A stretch of DNA of 64,000 nt from an uncultured Oscillospiraceae bacterium (lineage in GTDB: Bacteria; Bacillota; Clostridia; Oscillospirales; Ruminococcaceae). The first letter of the stretch is position 1. Every line of letters begins with the position of its first letter. The stretch lies in NCBI GenBank assembly GCA_900539695.1, contig UQDG01000007.1:1-64000 (forward strand), in the 5' to 3' direction. A model generated the notes under the pieces. That model worked only from the letters and a program-made list of their open reading frames with translations, ran no database searches and was not told the DNA's origin. This document shows positions 7,868-15,585 of this stretch, one piece after another. The position numbers and the translations under genes are program-made.

Positions 7868-8325
7868 GGCCTTCCTTTTTGGACACCCAAAAAGGAAGCG
7901 AAAAAAGTGCCCGCTACTTGCGAAAGCGCGGGAGGCCCGCCTTAGGGGCTGCTCGCCCCTAAGAACCCCAAAGAGGAGGTTGAGAAGCAAAAAAGCTAAA
8001 CCGTGCAGGAGTGCTGCACGGTTCTTAACGCTTTTTTGTTTCTCTCCGATTGACCCCTCCGGGGCCAAAACGGGCCGATGACGAGCATCGGCCCCTACAG
8101 TATGGTTATAGAGGAATTTAGGGCCCGAAGGGGTCAATGTGGAGAAGGGCCCAAAGGCGTTAAGAAAAATGCAGCACTCCTGCATTTTTTAGCCTTTGGG
8201 TCTTTCGACCACGACTTTGGGGTTCCAAGGGGCGAGCAGCCCCTTGGGCGGGGTCCGCTGCCTCGCAACAGCGGGACTTTTTTCGCTACCTTTTTTGGTC
8301 ACAAAAAAGGTAGGCCTATCGGAAG
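7868..8325. repeat. R3: complete but divergent copy of the large structured repeat
   Basis: About 460 bp of non-coding DNA between two tail cassettes. The left arm (7868-8060) and right arm (8110-8325) are imperfect inverted copies of each other and of the R2/R4 right half. Each arm keeps the same hairpins in the same order but with changed stem bases on both sides: CTTAGGGG/CCCCTAAG (left) against CCAAGGGG/CCCCTTGG (right), and AACCGTGCAG/CTGCACGGTT against AAAATGCAG/CTGCATTTT. The centre has GGGCCGATG/CATCGGCCC. No gene is supported in 7803-8415. Confidence 0.88.
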
Positions 8326-8415
8326 AATCCCATTATAAAAGGCCCTGCCGCAAGGTAGGCAGGGCCGCAAAGCCGCCCTATACAATCCAAACAATCTCAG
8401 AAAGGACAACCAAAA

Positions 8416-10173
8416 ATGTACGATGTACCAAAAGAATACCGAACTGCGATCCGCTCCCCGACGCGGAATGACCGCATGGCGGGCAAGCTGACCCTGACCG
8501 ACGGCAGCACCATCGAACTGACCGACAGCGCCGTGATTGCCGGGTCGGTCAGCGTGGACAACCAGTGCGTGTCCGGGCAGGAGCTGGCCTTCGGCAGCGT
8601 GTACATGGGGCAGGCGTCGCTGCAGCTGCGCACCGCGCTATCCAGTGCTGCGTTTTACGATGCAGCGCTGCAAATCGACTATGAAATCCAGCTGGCAGAC
8701 GGCAGCTGGTACACCCTGCCGGTGGGCCGCTACACCGTAGCCGAGGCCGAGCGCAGCGCCGCCGTGGTCAGCCTGACCGGCTACGACAACATGCTGAAAC
8801 TGGAGCGCAAGTTCTCCGGCAGCGCGATTTTGGGCGACGCCTACACGATGCTGACCCAGATCGCCGGCACCTGCGGCGTGGAGCTGGCGCAAAGCGAGGC
8901 GGAGATCAAGGCCCTCTCGCCCAACGCCGAGATCCTGCGCCAGCTCGACGGCAGCTACCGGGTCTCCACCTGGCGCGACTGCGTGGGGGCCATTGCCCAA
9001 CTACTGGCCGGGTTTGCCACCATCGACCGGCTGGGCCGGCTGCGGATCGTGCAGTTTGGAGAGACGCCCTGTGTGACGCTTTCCGAAAACGCACGTACCA
9101 ATGCGAAAATCTCTGACTTCTCCTGCCACTACGCCGCGCTGGTCATCGAGACCGACACGGATACCTTCACCTCAGACATCGAGGGGGAGAGCGGCCTGGA
9201 AATGACCATCTCCGACATGCCGCTGGCCGAAAGCGGCACCGCCGAGGTGCGGCAGGGCATCTGCGACGCGGTGTTTGCGCGGCTGCGTGCGCTGGACTAC
9301 ACCCCCGCCGCCGTGACGATGCCCGGCGACCCGGCGCTGGAGCTGGGCGACCGCCTGGCGCTGCCCACTGCCGATGCCGCGCCCGAAACGCTGGTGACCC
9401 ACCTGGTGTGGAAGTTCCGCGGCGAAATGACGCTGAAAGGCGTGGGCAAAAACCCCTACCTGGCGGGCGCTGCCACCCACACCGACGCCCAGCTGCGCAG
9501 CCTGCAAAAGCAGGCCGGCGCGAACAAAATCATTTATTACAGCTTCACCAACGGCTCCGACATAAAAGTGAAGGACAACGGCAAGGAGACCAACGCCGTG
9601 AACTTGACTTTTGTTACCACGCAGGATACCTCGGCCATGTTTTTGGCGCAGGTGCTGCTGACGGCAGAGCCGGATGCTGAGGTGGTGAAACTGCCTGTAA
9701 CAGGCGATACTGCGTCTGATTTTGAAGGTGCTGCCACGCTGGAACAGGATGCCGCCCTGACGCTGACCGTGCGGTACTACCTGGACAATGTTCTCATCGA
9801 CAGCTTTACCCCGGCCCAGCGTCTGGTGCGGGGCGCCCACGCCTTGGCGCTGTTTTACCCCTTCCCGGATTTGGAGGGCGCGGCCAGCCACCGCTGGAGC
9901 GTGCGCCTGCTGTGCGCGGGCGGCGGCGTGAAGATCGCCAAAGGGCAGATCCGTGCTACCATCACCGGCCAGGGCATGGCGGTGGGCGACGCCTGGGACG
10001 GCACGCTGGAGCTTGAGGAGCTGATTGGCCGACCGACCCGGACGCCTGTGGCCCGCAAGGTGTTGGCCATTCAGGACGTCATCCTGGCAGGCACGCAGAA
10101 GCCCATCGGTGATGCGGCGGCCGAGATCATCACCAGGCTGCTGCGCAAGGTGCCGGCAAGAAACATTTTGTAA
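8416..10173 (+). CDS. Phage tail hub / tail-associated structural protein
   Basis: A 585-residue virion protein in the distal tail position. The N-terminal 170 residues are beta-rich and carry a phrase typical of hub-like proteins of Firmicutes siphophages, VGRYTVAEAERS followed by VSLTGYDNMLKLE (about 95-130), then a helical region and a DRLGRLRIVQFG segment near 215. The C-terminal 220 residues look like an added beta-sandwich domain. It would join the tail tube to fibres. Start is ATG 8416 with AAAGGA upstream. The stop is 22 bases before the next gene's ATG. No catalytic motif of a tail lysin was found, so a structural role is favoured. Confidence 0.7.
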   Translation: MYDVPKEYRTAIRSPTRNDRMAGKLTLTDGSTIELTDSAVIAGSVSVDNQCVSGQELAFGSVYMGQASLQLRTALSSAAFYDAALQIDYEIQLADGSWYTLPVGRYTVAEAERSAAVVSLTGYDNMLKLERKFSGSAILGDAYTMLTQIAGTCGVELAQSEAEIKALSPNAEILRQLDGSYRVSTWRDCVGAIAQLLAGFATIDRLGRLRIVQFGETPCVTLSENARTNAKISDFSCHYAALVIETDTDTFTSDIEGESGLEMTISDMPLAESGTAEVRQGICDAVFARLRALDYTPAAVTMPGDPALELGDRLALPTADAAPETLVTHLVWKFRGEMTLKGVGKNPYLAGAATHTDAQLRSLQKQAGANKIIYYSFTNGSDIKVKDNGKETNAVNLTFVTTQDTSAMFLAQVLLTAEPDAEVVKLPVTGDTASDFEGAATLEQDAALTLTVRYYLDNVLIDSFTPAQRLVRGAHALALFYPFPDLEGAASHRWSVRLLCAGGGVKIAKGQIRATITGQGMAVGDAWDGTLELEELIGRPTRTPVARKVLAIQDVILAGTQKPIGDAAAEIITRLLRKVPARNIL

Positions 10174-10195
10174 AACCGAGAGGAGGAACTTTACC

Positions 10196-11662
10196 ATGCC
10201 CATCCATGGTCACACCAAAATCGAACTCACCAGCAAAACCACCGGCGAGGTCGAGACGATCGAGAAAGACAACATTGTAACAAACGCTGTATCGCAGATA
10301 TTTAACGCTTTCAACGGTATGGCCCTCCTGCGGGAGGCCAACGCCAACGGCGAGTACGGCAGCACATCGGATAAGAGCTGGGAGCTGCCGGAAAGCCTCT
10401 ACGGCGGCATTTTACTGTACGACACCGCCCTGGGCAGCGACCCGGACACCCTGTTCGCCCCGCCGGAGGCCAATCTCGTGGGCAGCGGCGTGCCCAAGGT
10501 GCTTAACAACGGCAAGGGCCTGCAGCGCGGCAGCTTTAACACCACCGAGAGCAAAACAGACCTGGAAAACGGCGTTGTCACGTTTGTTTACGACTTCGCC
10601 ACCAGCCAGGCCAACGGCACGATCGCCAGCGTGTGCCTCACCAGCCGCTACGGCGGCTTCTTCGGTGAGAGCGAGACCGCCCTGCCCGCCGCCGACGGCT
10701 CCAACACGTCGAGCTACTACAACAGTGCGCTGTTCGGGCAGGAGACGATCTTTCCCAACGCGCCGGGCAAGAACGACCGCCACCTCTACGGCCGCCCGCT
10801 GTACGCCGACCCGGAAAACGACGAGATGGTGTTTGGCGCTATCAGCAACAATAAGCTGGTGCTGCGTTACGCCACCGCTTTGACGACCGAGATCGATCTG
10901 TTCAATCCCATCAACACCACCCGCGTCAAAAAGACCGAGGAGCGTGACCTTTCGGACTTTCTGCAGGTCGACCACTTCAGCTACAGTGCCGTAAGTTATG
11001 ACGTAGATGCGGATAAGATCTGCGTCGTCAGCACCCCCGGCGCCGACCAGCTGAAAACCACCGGCCTGATCCGCGTGCGCACCTACGACCGCAAGACCCT
11101 GGAGGAAAAAACCTACGCCTTCACCAACCCCACCGGCGTGACGCTGGCGGGCAACGTGGGCGGCACCTCGCCGGGACTGCGCAATACCGGCCGTCTGCTG
11201 GGCGGCTGCCTGTTCATGGCCGGGTACACCACCTCGCCCTCGGCCAACGCGGTGCCGTTTTTCAAAATTCCGCTGGCCGATCCCAGCAACGTGACGGCCA
11301 TCACCACCCACGATCTGCTGATGCCCATGTTCCAGGATATGCACGACGGGCGCATCTACTTTATGGGCAGCAGGTACACGGCCTGCGGCACCGTGCTGAA
11401 CACCGCCACCAACGAGATGCACGCCATCGAGGCCTACTACAACTACGAGCAGTACCCCTACCTGGCTGTGCCCGTGCTGGGCCAGCCCGCTGTGCCCTAC
11501 ATGGTGCGTTACGACGCCAACTCCGGCAACAACCAAAGCACCGTGCACCAGGGCATCCGGCGCAATTACCTGGCCACCATCAACGATTTGGACGCGCCGG
11601 TGCAGAAAACAGCCGATAAAACGATGAAAATTACCTACACACTGCGCAGAGAGGAGAGCTGA
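10196..11662 (+). CDS. Putative phage tail fibre / receptor-binding protein
   Basis: A 488-residue protein after the hub gene and before the lysis genes, the position of tail fibres. It begins MPIHGHTKIELTSKTTGEVE, followed by a phrase about unknown-end pairing in phage fibres (VTNAVSQIFNAFNG), then a long beta-rich body without obvious repeats. The reading frame is open further upstream, but ATG 10196 has AGGAGG nine bases before it and abuts the end of the hub gene, so it is the chosen start. The receptor is unknown. No collagen-like or chaperone domain is visible. Confidence 0.6.
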   Translation: MPIHGHTKIELTSKTTGEVETIEKDNIVTNAVSQIFNAFNGMALLREANANGEYGSTSDKSWELPESLYGGILLYDTALGSDPDTLFAPPEANLVGSGVPKVLNNGKGLQRGSFNTTESKTDLENGVVTFVYDFATSQANGTIASVCLTSRYGGFFGESETALPAADGSNTSSYYNSALFGQETIFPNAPGKNDRHLYGRPLYADPENDEMVFGAISNNKLVLRYATALTTEIDLFNPINTTRVKKTEERDLSDFLQVDHFSYSAVSYDVDADKICVVSTPGADQLKTTGLIRVRTYDRKTLEEKTYAFTNPTGVTLAGNVGGTSPGLRNTGRLLGGCLFMAGYTTSPSANAVPFFKIPLADPSNVTAITTHDLLMPMFQDMHDGRIYFMGSRYTACGTVLNTATNEMHAIEAYYNYEQYPYLAVPVLGQPAVPYMVRYDANSGNNQSTVHQGIRRNYLATINDLDAPVQKTADKTMKITYTLRREES

Positions 11663-11663
11663 T

Positions 11664-12320
11664 ATGCAGGGCATTTTTGCGGGGCGCACCCAGCTGCGCT
11701 ACCCCTACGGCCGTTACGGATACACCCGCGGCGGCGGCAAAATTTGGCACGGCGGTATGGATCTGGTCGGGTCGGACTCGACCGATATACGCATGCCGTA
11801 TTACAAAAATAAGCGTATCACCGGCAAAGTTGTCCGTGCCCGCCGCGTGACCGACCACAGCAATAAGACTTGGGAGTGGGGCTGGTACGTCTGCGTGCAG
11901 CTGGACCCCGGCCAGACCCCCGACGACGTGAACTATCTGTACTTTTGCCACTGCCGCGAGCTGAAAGTGACGGCGGGGCAGGCGGTGGCCAGCGGCGACC
12001 TGCTGGCCGTGATGGGCCAAAGCGGCAACGCGGCGGGCGGCTACGACCATTGCCACTTCGAGGCCCGCGCCACGGCTGCCGGCAAGGGCCTGGACCCCAG
12101 CCAGTACGCGGGCTGCCCCAACGCGGTAGGCGTGTACGGCGAGGCGCCGGGGCAGGCGGATTCCGGCGAGGAGAATGAGGAAAACGCCGATGCTGCGAAG
12201 AAACTGCAGCGTATTTCCATCGGCCCGGTAAGCCGGGGCGACGCCGACGCGGTGTATGCGGTGTGCGTCAGCCGCGGGTTGGTGGCCGCTGGTTTGTACA
12301 AAAGTGAATGGAGTGTTTGA
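11664..12320 (+). CDS. M23 (LytM-type) peptidase endolysin
   Basis: A 218-residue peptidoglycan endopeptidase. Zinc ligands of the M23 fold are visible: HGGMD with H29 and D33, and the HCH motif (H129, H131) followed by FEAR. Between them lie strands containing VASGDLLAVMGQSGNAAGG, the usual lead-in to the HxH motif. Residues 165-180 form an acidic linker, and the last 38 residues (ISIGPVSRGDADAVYAVC onward) look like a small SPOR-like binding module. There is no signal peptide, so release would need the holin encoded next. Start is one base after the fibre stop, with GAGGAG upstream. It could also act as a virion-associated lysin. Confidence 0.85.
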   Translation: MQGIFAGRTQLRYPYGRYGYTRGGGKIWHGGMDLVGSDSTDIRMPYYKNKRITGKVVRARRVTDHSNKTWEWGWYVCVQLDPGQTPDDVNYLYFCHCRELKVTAGQAVASGDLLAVMGQSGNAAGGYDHCHFEARATAAGKGLDPSQYAGCPNAVGVYGEAPGQADSGEENEENADAAKKLQRISIGPVSRGDADAVYAVCVSRGLVAAGLYKSEWSV

Positions 12321-12322
12321 AT

Positions 12323-12790
12323 ATGAACGGAAATTTGGACAAGAAAAACGGTTTTTTATATGCAAAAGCCGCCGTGGCCGCGCTGTGCGGGGCCTTTACG
12401 GCGGCGTTTGGGTGGCTGGGCTGGCTGGTGCTGGCCTGGGCGGCCTGCATGGCGCTGGATTGGCTGAGCGGCAGCGCGGCCGCCGCCAGCAGGGGAGAGT
12501 GGTCCAGCGCGGCAGCCCGCGCGGGGATCTGGCACAAAGCCGGCATGGTGGTGGTCGTCTGCGTAGCGGCGCTGACCGACTTGGTTTTAAACGTGGCGGT
12601 AGAAAACCTGCCGGCGTTTGGGGATGGTGTTGGGTTTGATTTTGAAGGGGTAGTCCTGCCGGTGGTGTTGGTGTGGTATATTTTTACCGAATTAGGCTCC
12701 ATTGCCGAAAATGGTGCGGCCATGGGGGCACCGGTGCCGGGGTGGCTGCTTTCGTTGTTGGCCGAAAGCAAGGAGAAAGCCGCTAAGTAA
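12323..12790 (+). CDS. Phage holin (phage_holin_4 / toxin secretion type)
   Basis: A 155-residue membrane protein with about four hydrophobic segments and the family pattern ALDWLSGSAAA near residue 45, then a positively charged GIWHKAG turn and LPVVLVWYIFTELGSIAEN near residue 120. This family makes the membrane lesion that lets endolysin reach the wall. ATG 12323 is preferred to the in-frame ATG at 12308 because GGAG lies nine bases upstream; the earlier start overlaps the endolysin stop. It closes the tail-lysis cassette. The next 200 bases hold no phage gene. Confidence 0.88.
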   Translation: MNGNLDKKNGFLYAKAAVAALCGAFTAAFGWLGWLVLAWAACMALDWLSGSAAAASRGEWSSAAARAGIWHKAGMVVVVCVAALTDLVLNVAVENLPAFGDGVGFDFEGVVLPVVLVWYIFTELGSIAENGAAMGAPVPGWLLSLLAESKEKAAK

Positions 12791-12876
12791 ACTTGCGGCA
12801 GTTTTTACGATGAAATAGTGTTATTTGATATGTCAAGCAAAATATGTAAATTCATCAGAATGACAATTTTAGCATA

Positions 12877-12905
12877 TTGACGAACACAATGTATTGATAT
12901 ATAAT
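12877..12905 (+). promoter_or_regulatory. Promoter for candidate antisense RNA
   Basis: TTGACG and TATAAT separated by exactly 17 bases in an AT-rich setting. No open reading frame follows, only about 115 bases to a terminator hairpin, so it probably drives a small RNA. Confidence 0.7.
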
Positions 12906-12911
12906 AAAAGT

Positions 12912-13027
12912 AACCAAAACAGCGTTGACAGACGTTGCTTCGGTTAGTGACGAATAGGAGAATAGACGACTGGACAAAATCGCCTAAAACCCAAACGAGA
13001 CCTGCCTACGGCTAATAGGCGGGTCTC
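12912..13027 (+). ncRNA. Candidate antitoxin-like small RNA
   Basis: A predicted transcript of about 115 nt from the promoter at 12877-12905 to the hairpin at 12997-13027. It has no open reading frame with a ribosome binding site. Its 3' end converges on, and would pair with, the 3' end of the minus-strand small-peptide mRNA, whose stop codon abuts the hairpin. Both transcripts carry TAAYCAAAACAGCG just after their starts. The arrangement resembles type I toxin-antitoxin loci; expression has not been shown. Confidence 0.5.
12997..13027. terminator. Bidirectional terminator between convergent transcripts
   Basis: An 11-bp stem GAGACCTGCCT/AGGCGGGTCTC with a 9-base loop (one G-U pair), placed exactly between the end of the plus-strand small RNA and the stop codon of the minus-strand small gene at 13028. 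The T-tracts on both sides are weak (TTACTGTTTA; GTTTGGGTTTTAG). Confidence 0.65.
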
Positions 13028-13141
13028 TTACTGTTTATTGTCCTTGTGAAAGAAGCTATAAACAAATGGGCCGACAAGAATTCCAAGCTCGATTAAGGTT
13101 TTAAGATAATCGAGATACTTAAAAATCTGATCAAGTTCCAT
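13028..13141 (-). CDS. 37-residue hydrophobic peptide, type I toxin-like
   Basis: A small gene with a strong ribosome binding site: AAGGAGGG seven to eight bases before ATG 13141. The peptide starts MELDQIFKYLDYLK, has one hydrophobic segment (LIELGILVGPFVYSFF, about residues 16-31) and a charged tail HKDNKQ, the build of membrane-active type I toxins. It lacks the full Fst-family consensus. Its own promoter lies 168 bases upstream, giving a long leader. Just before the ribosome binding site the leader can form the 7-bp hairpin GTGGGTT/AACTCAC. It converges with a promoter-driven small RNA across a shared terminator. A holin-like or phage regulatory peptide is the main alternative. Confidence 0.6.
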   Translation of the reverse strand: MELDQIFKYLDYLKTLIELGILVGPFVYSFFHKDNKQ

Positions 13142-13308
13142 ATTGCATCCCTCCTTGTGAGTTGGATTTAACCCACGTCAGAGGCTGCAGTTAAGAGACG
13201 ACGGGCTTTCCTCAACCACCGCGTAAACGGGGTTATGTGGGAAGCATACGCCTATCGTTGACGTCTATGAGGTGACAAGTTCGACGCGCTGTTTTGATTA
13301 CAAACACA

Positions 13309-13337
13309 ATTATACTCTTATACAGTAAGTAAGTCAA
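13309..13337 (-). promoter_or_regulatory. Promoter of the small hydrophobic peptide gene
   Basis: On the minus strand TTGACT and TATAAT are separated by 17 bases. The predicted start near 13302 gives a leader of about 160 nt before the peptide start codon. Confidence 0.7.
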
Positions 13338-13488
13338 CAGCATTTCCGACAAAAAAGCACAAGAAATTGTAGCTCTGCGGGGAAAAGTCGAAATCCGCAC
13401 TATATATTGTGGTGTTTTGCAAAAATGCAGTAAAAAAGTAAGACCGCCCCGCGAAGGGACGGCCTTTTGTTGTTTATGGAGGTTTTTT

Positions 13489-13713
13489 ATGGGGAAACTC
13501 TTAGAATGCCAGAAAGCATTACTTGTTAATCGGTGGTATGACGCAAAAACAGATTCTTTAATGTACGAGTGTAGACCTGGCAATGGAAAGCGTAATATTG
13601 CAGCTGTGGCGTATGATGATCTGACTGTTGAAGATGTTGCGCACAATACCGACTTGGTTGCGTTGAGCTCCTTCAAGATTCAGTGTTGCATAAATTGCAA
13701 GGAATGTAAATAG
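13489..13713 (+). CDS. Hypothetical small protein
   Basis: A 74-residue protein of unknown family starting MGKLLECQKALLVNRWYD. ATG 13489 has GGAGG eight bases upstream; a hairpin-T structure (ACCGCCCC/GGGACGGCC, about 13440-13470) lies just before it and may end an upstream transcript or form a leader. The protein has five cysteines, four of them in the last 12 residues (QCCINCKECK), which hints at metal binding. Its 3' end overlaps the convergent zinc-ribbon gene at 13673 by 41 bases. Base composition is much more AT-rich than the surrounding core genes, as in the rest of this patch. Confidence 0.5.
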   Translation: MGKLLECQKALLVNRWYDAKTDSLMYECRPGNGKRNIAAVAYDDLTVEDVAHNTDLVALSSFKIQCCINCKECK

Positions 13714-13912
13714 GTATACCGCAATTCGGGCAATAACAATCATAGCAGTCAACACCATTTATATCTTGAGGTCTTGTATTTAGTGGTACCTCATTATCGT
13801 TTACAGTTGTAACCGGATATATACCAGAACCATTTCGCTCCCGCAAAATAAGTTTCCATTTAAATGTATACCCGCAGTCACTACACGTACAAGTCCCTTT
13901 TACTTCATGCAT
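13673..13912 (-). CDS. Small zinc-ribbon-like protein
   Basis: A 79-residue protein with two CxxC pairs: CTCSDCGYTFKWK near the N-terminus and CPNCGIPIYIPC near the C-terminus, a zinc-ribbon arrangement common in prophage and mobile-element proteins. ATG 13912 has GAGGT seven bases upstream. The sequence immediately upstream preserves a decayed copy of the 3' end of another zinc-ribbon gene (reading CNNYRY then stop), like the end of the 15002-15514 gene. Function unknown; nucleic-acid binding is the general expectation for such ribbons. Confidence 0.6.
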   Translation of the reverse strand: MHEVKGTCTCSDCGYTFKWKLILRERNGSGIYPVTTVNDNEVPLNTRPQDINGVDCYDCYCPNCGIPIYIPCNLCNTES

Positions 13913-13954
13913 AGTGTTACCTCACCACTAATACCTATAATTGTTACAGTGTAA

Positions 13955-14221
13955 TTATTTCTTTTCTTGTGGGATAAATACAAATAACCTATCGCATTGT
14001 TTACATTGCCAAATGATCCTTAGTTGTTTTTCAAATGGATAATGCTGACAGAAAAGCATTGCGGAATTACACGCCGGGCAATACTCTGGTTTTGTTGCCT
14101 TTGGAGCTAAACGGTAGCCAATGGGCGTTGCGTGATGGTCGTAGTCGTTATCAAACACCATACCAGGGGCAAATTGACCACGATAATGGATACCTGCAAA
14201 ATGTTGCTCTTGGTGTGACAT
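13955..14221 (-). CDS. Small zinc-ribbon-like protein
   Basis: An 88-residue protein with CPACNSAMLFC near residue 45 and CKQCDRLFVF near residue 74, giving two CxxC knuckles. The N-terminal half is His- and Asp-rich (FDNDYDHHATPIGYRL). ATG 14221 follows GAGGT by eight bases. Its leader is nearly the same as that of the 13673-13912 gene (GGTGAGGTAAYACTATG), and just upstream lies a preserved NNCGYEW-stop tail of a further zinc-ribbon gene. These features suggest the small genes here arose by insertion or duplication behind copies of one 3' end. Function unknown. Confidence 0.6.
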   Translation of the reverse strand: MSHQEQHFAGIHYRGQFAPGMVFDNDYDHHATPIGYRLAPKATKPEYCPACNSAMLFCQHYPFEKQLRIIWQCKQCDRLFVFIPQEKK

Positions 14222-14261
14222 AGTATTACCTCACCACTCATATCCACAATTGTTTTTTAAT

Positions 14262-14675
14262 CTATTGTTTCATTTTCGCAATTACAGCAGTAGAAATAAC
14301 TGACGATGCAGCTTTTATGAATGTTTGCATTGATACTTGTCCGATACATTCTTTTGCTTTGTTAATAAGGTTATTGATTTCAGGGTTTTTAATATCGTTT
14401 AATAACCGATGTCCGTCTGGTGTCAGGTCGTCAATATTAAAGTTTGAAATACGACCACCCTTGCGTAAAATGCCGTCAATTTTGATTAAGTTCGCATCGG
14501 CCATTTGTGTTAATGTGTAGAAAATTTCTTCGGCACTGTAGTCAACCATTTTGTCTGCAATAACACTCTTTAGAGTAATGCTATTTATAGCAAAAGTCCC
14601 ATTTGTGTTGGTCGCACTTGTTTTGCTTTCAATATACGACAACAAATCCTTTATACATTCGTAATTTAAAACCAT
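14262..14675 (-). CDS. DUF2513 family protein
   Basis: A 137-residue protein matching the DUF2513 pattern known from prophages and mobile elements: an N-terminal NYECIKDLLSYIES helix, DYSAEEIFYTLTQMADANLIK (a winged-helix-like middle around residue 45-65), and the closing strand DDLTPDGHRLLNDIKNP near residue 80-95. The last 40 residues are a less conserved, Ala-rich helix. It probably binds nucleic acid through the winged helix, but no function is established. ATG 14675 is preceded by a weak ribosome binding site. Divergent from the plus-strand gene at 14705, with only 29 bases between them. Confidence 0.75.
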   Translation of the reverse strand: MVLNYECIKDLLSYIESKTSATNTNGTFAINSITLKSVIADKMVDYSAEEIFYTLTQMADANLIKIDGILRKGGRISNFNIDDLTPDGHRLLNDIKNPEINNLINKAKECIGQVSMQTFIKAASSVISTAVIAKMKQ

Positions 14676-14704
14676 AATAATCAGTCCTTTGTGGAGGTGA
14701 TAAA

Positions 14705-15001
14705 ATGAGCGCTTGTATTACGACAGCAACTACAGAAACAATGCCACAATTGCAAAAATGCTTTAACGATTGTATCGATGCTTGCATTAAGAACGGTTGT
14801 AACAATAAATCTGCAATTCGTATTGTTGGGAAAATGATAAGCGGTGAACCGTTTTTGCTAAATGAAAGCTGGAACGGCGACATTGATAATGCTAAGATAT
14901 TTTACAATTGGAAGCTGTACACAATTAAGGAGATTCAAGAACTACCAGATAGCGAGCGAATTTGGATTGCAGAATGGTTTGAAAAAAATGGACTTTGGTA
15001 A
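14705..15001 (+). CDS. Hypothetical small protein
   Basis: A 98-residue soluble protein of unknown family. GGAGGTGATAAA before ATG 14705 is a near-ideal ribosome binding site, so I treat it as real. The N-terminal half contains four cysteines (CITTA, QKCFNDCIDAC, NGC); the C-terminal half is acidic and Trp-rich, ending WIAEWFEKNGLW. It ends one base before the convergent zinc-ribbon gene's stop. Like its neighbours it is AT-rich. No domain recognised. Confidence 0.55.
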   Translation: MSACITTATTETMPQLQKCFNDCIDACIKNGCNNKSAIRIVGKMISGEPFLLNESWNGDIDNAKIFYNWKLYTIKEIQELPDSERIWIAEWFEKNGLW

Positions 15002-15514
15002 TTACCACTCATATCCACAGTTATTGCAATGGAACTGGTGCTTTACTTTTTGCGAGAAAATGCCAAACAGGCCGACACTGACCGCCTTGGCACCTGCGGA
15101 GATCTTTTTTACGTTGGTGCTGTTACAGGTTGGGCAGTGGGGTTTTGGGCGGCGTTCCTCGGCTTCCGCTTCGGCACGGTTCTTTCTGCCGTATTCTTCA
15201 AGTTCGGCCTCGCGTTGCTTATCGTATGCAATGCGCTTTTCGTTTAGGTCTTTGTCAAATACGGGGCTATTGTAGACGTATTTTTCTCGATATTCTTCTT
15301 CGACCATTTTAGTCCGTTCGTTAGAGTCTTTTTCTGGAAACGGCTCTTTCAATTCCGCAATTCTTTTATAATAATGGAGCTTTTTTGCCTTTTCTTCGTT
15401 ACTAAAATCCAGAACATCTTTATATCCACAAAAATCACATACAGGTTTTTTATCTACGAACCGACTTGATATTCTAGCACAACGAGGGCATATACAATAA
15501 TAACTTCTGTGCAT
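15002..15514 (-). CDS. Prophage-type zinc-ribbon protein
   Basis: A 170-residue protein with two zinc ribbons. The N-terminal one is CPRCARIS...CDFCGYKD (residues about 9-31). The C-terminal one is CPTCNSTNVKKISAGAKA...FHCNNCGYEW, a motif widespread in prophage proteins of Firmicutes. A long charged helix (about 40-125) links them. ATG 15514 lies downstream of an AT-rich promoter-like stretch, with GGAGGTGAAGTC just before it. Degenerate copies of its last codons lie upstream of both other zinc-ribbon genes in this patch. Function unknown. Confidence 0.75.
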   Translation of the reverse strand: MHRSYYCICPRCARISSRFVDKKPVCDFCGYKDVLDFSNEEKAKKLHYYKRIAELKEPFPEKDSNERTKMVEEEYREKYVYNSPVFDKDLNEKRIAYDKQREAELEEYGRKNRAEAEAEERRPKPHCPTCNSTNVKKISAGAKAVSVGLFGIFSQKVKHQFHCNNCGYEW

Positions 15515-15585
15515 GACTTCACCTCCAAACGATTTTATAACCTTGTCTGTATTATATCACACTATAATATTTTCGACAACAAAAG

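Noticed and set aside
12915..13296. Shared CAAAACAGCG words as antisense pairing sites of the toxin-like locus
   Set aside because: Both transcripts carry the same strand of the word, so they cannot pair through it; pairing is expected only at the overlapping 3' ends.
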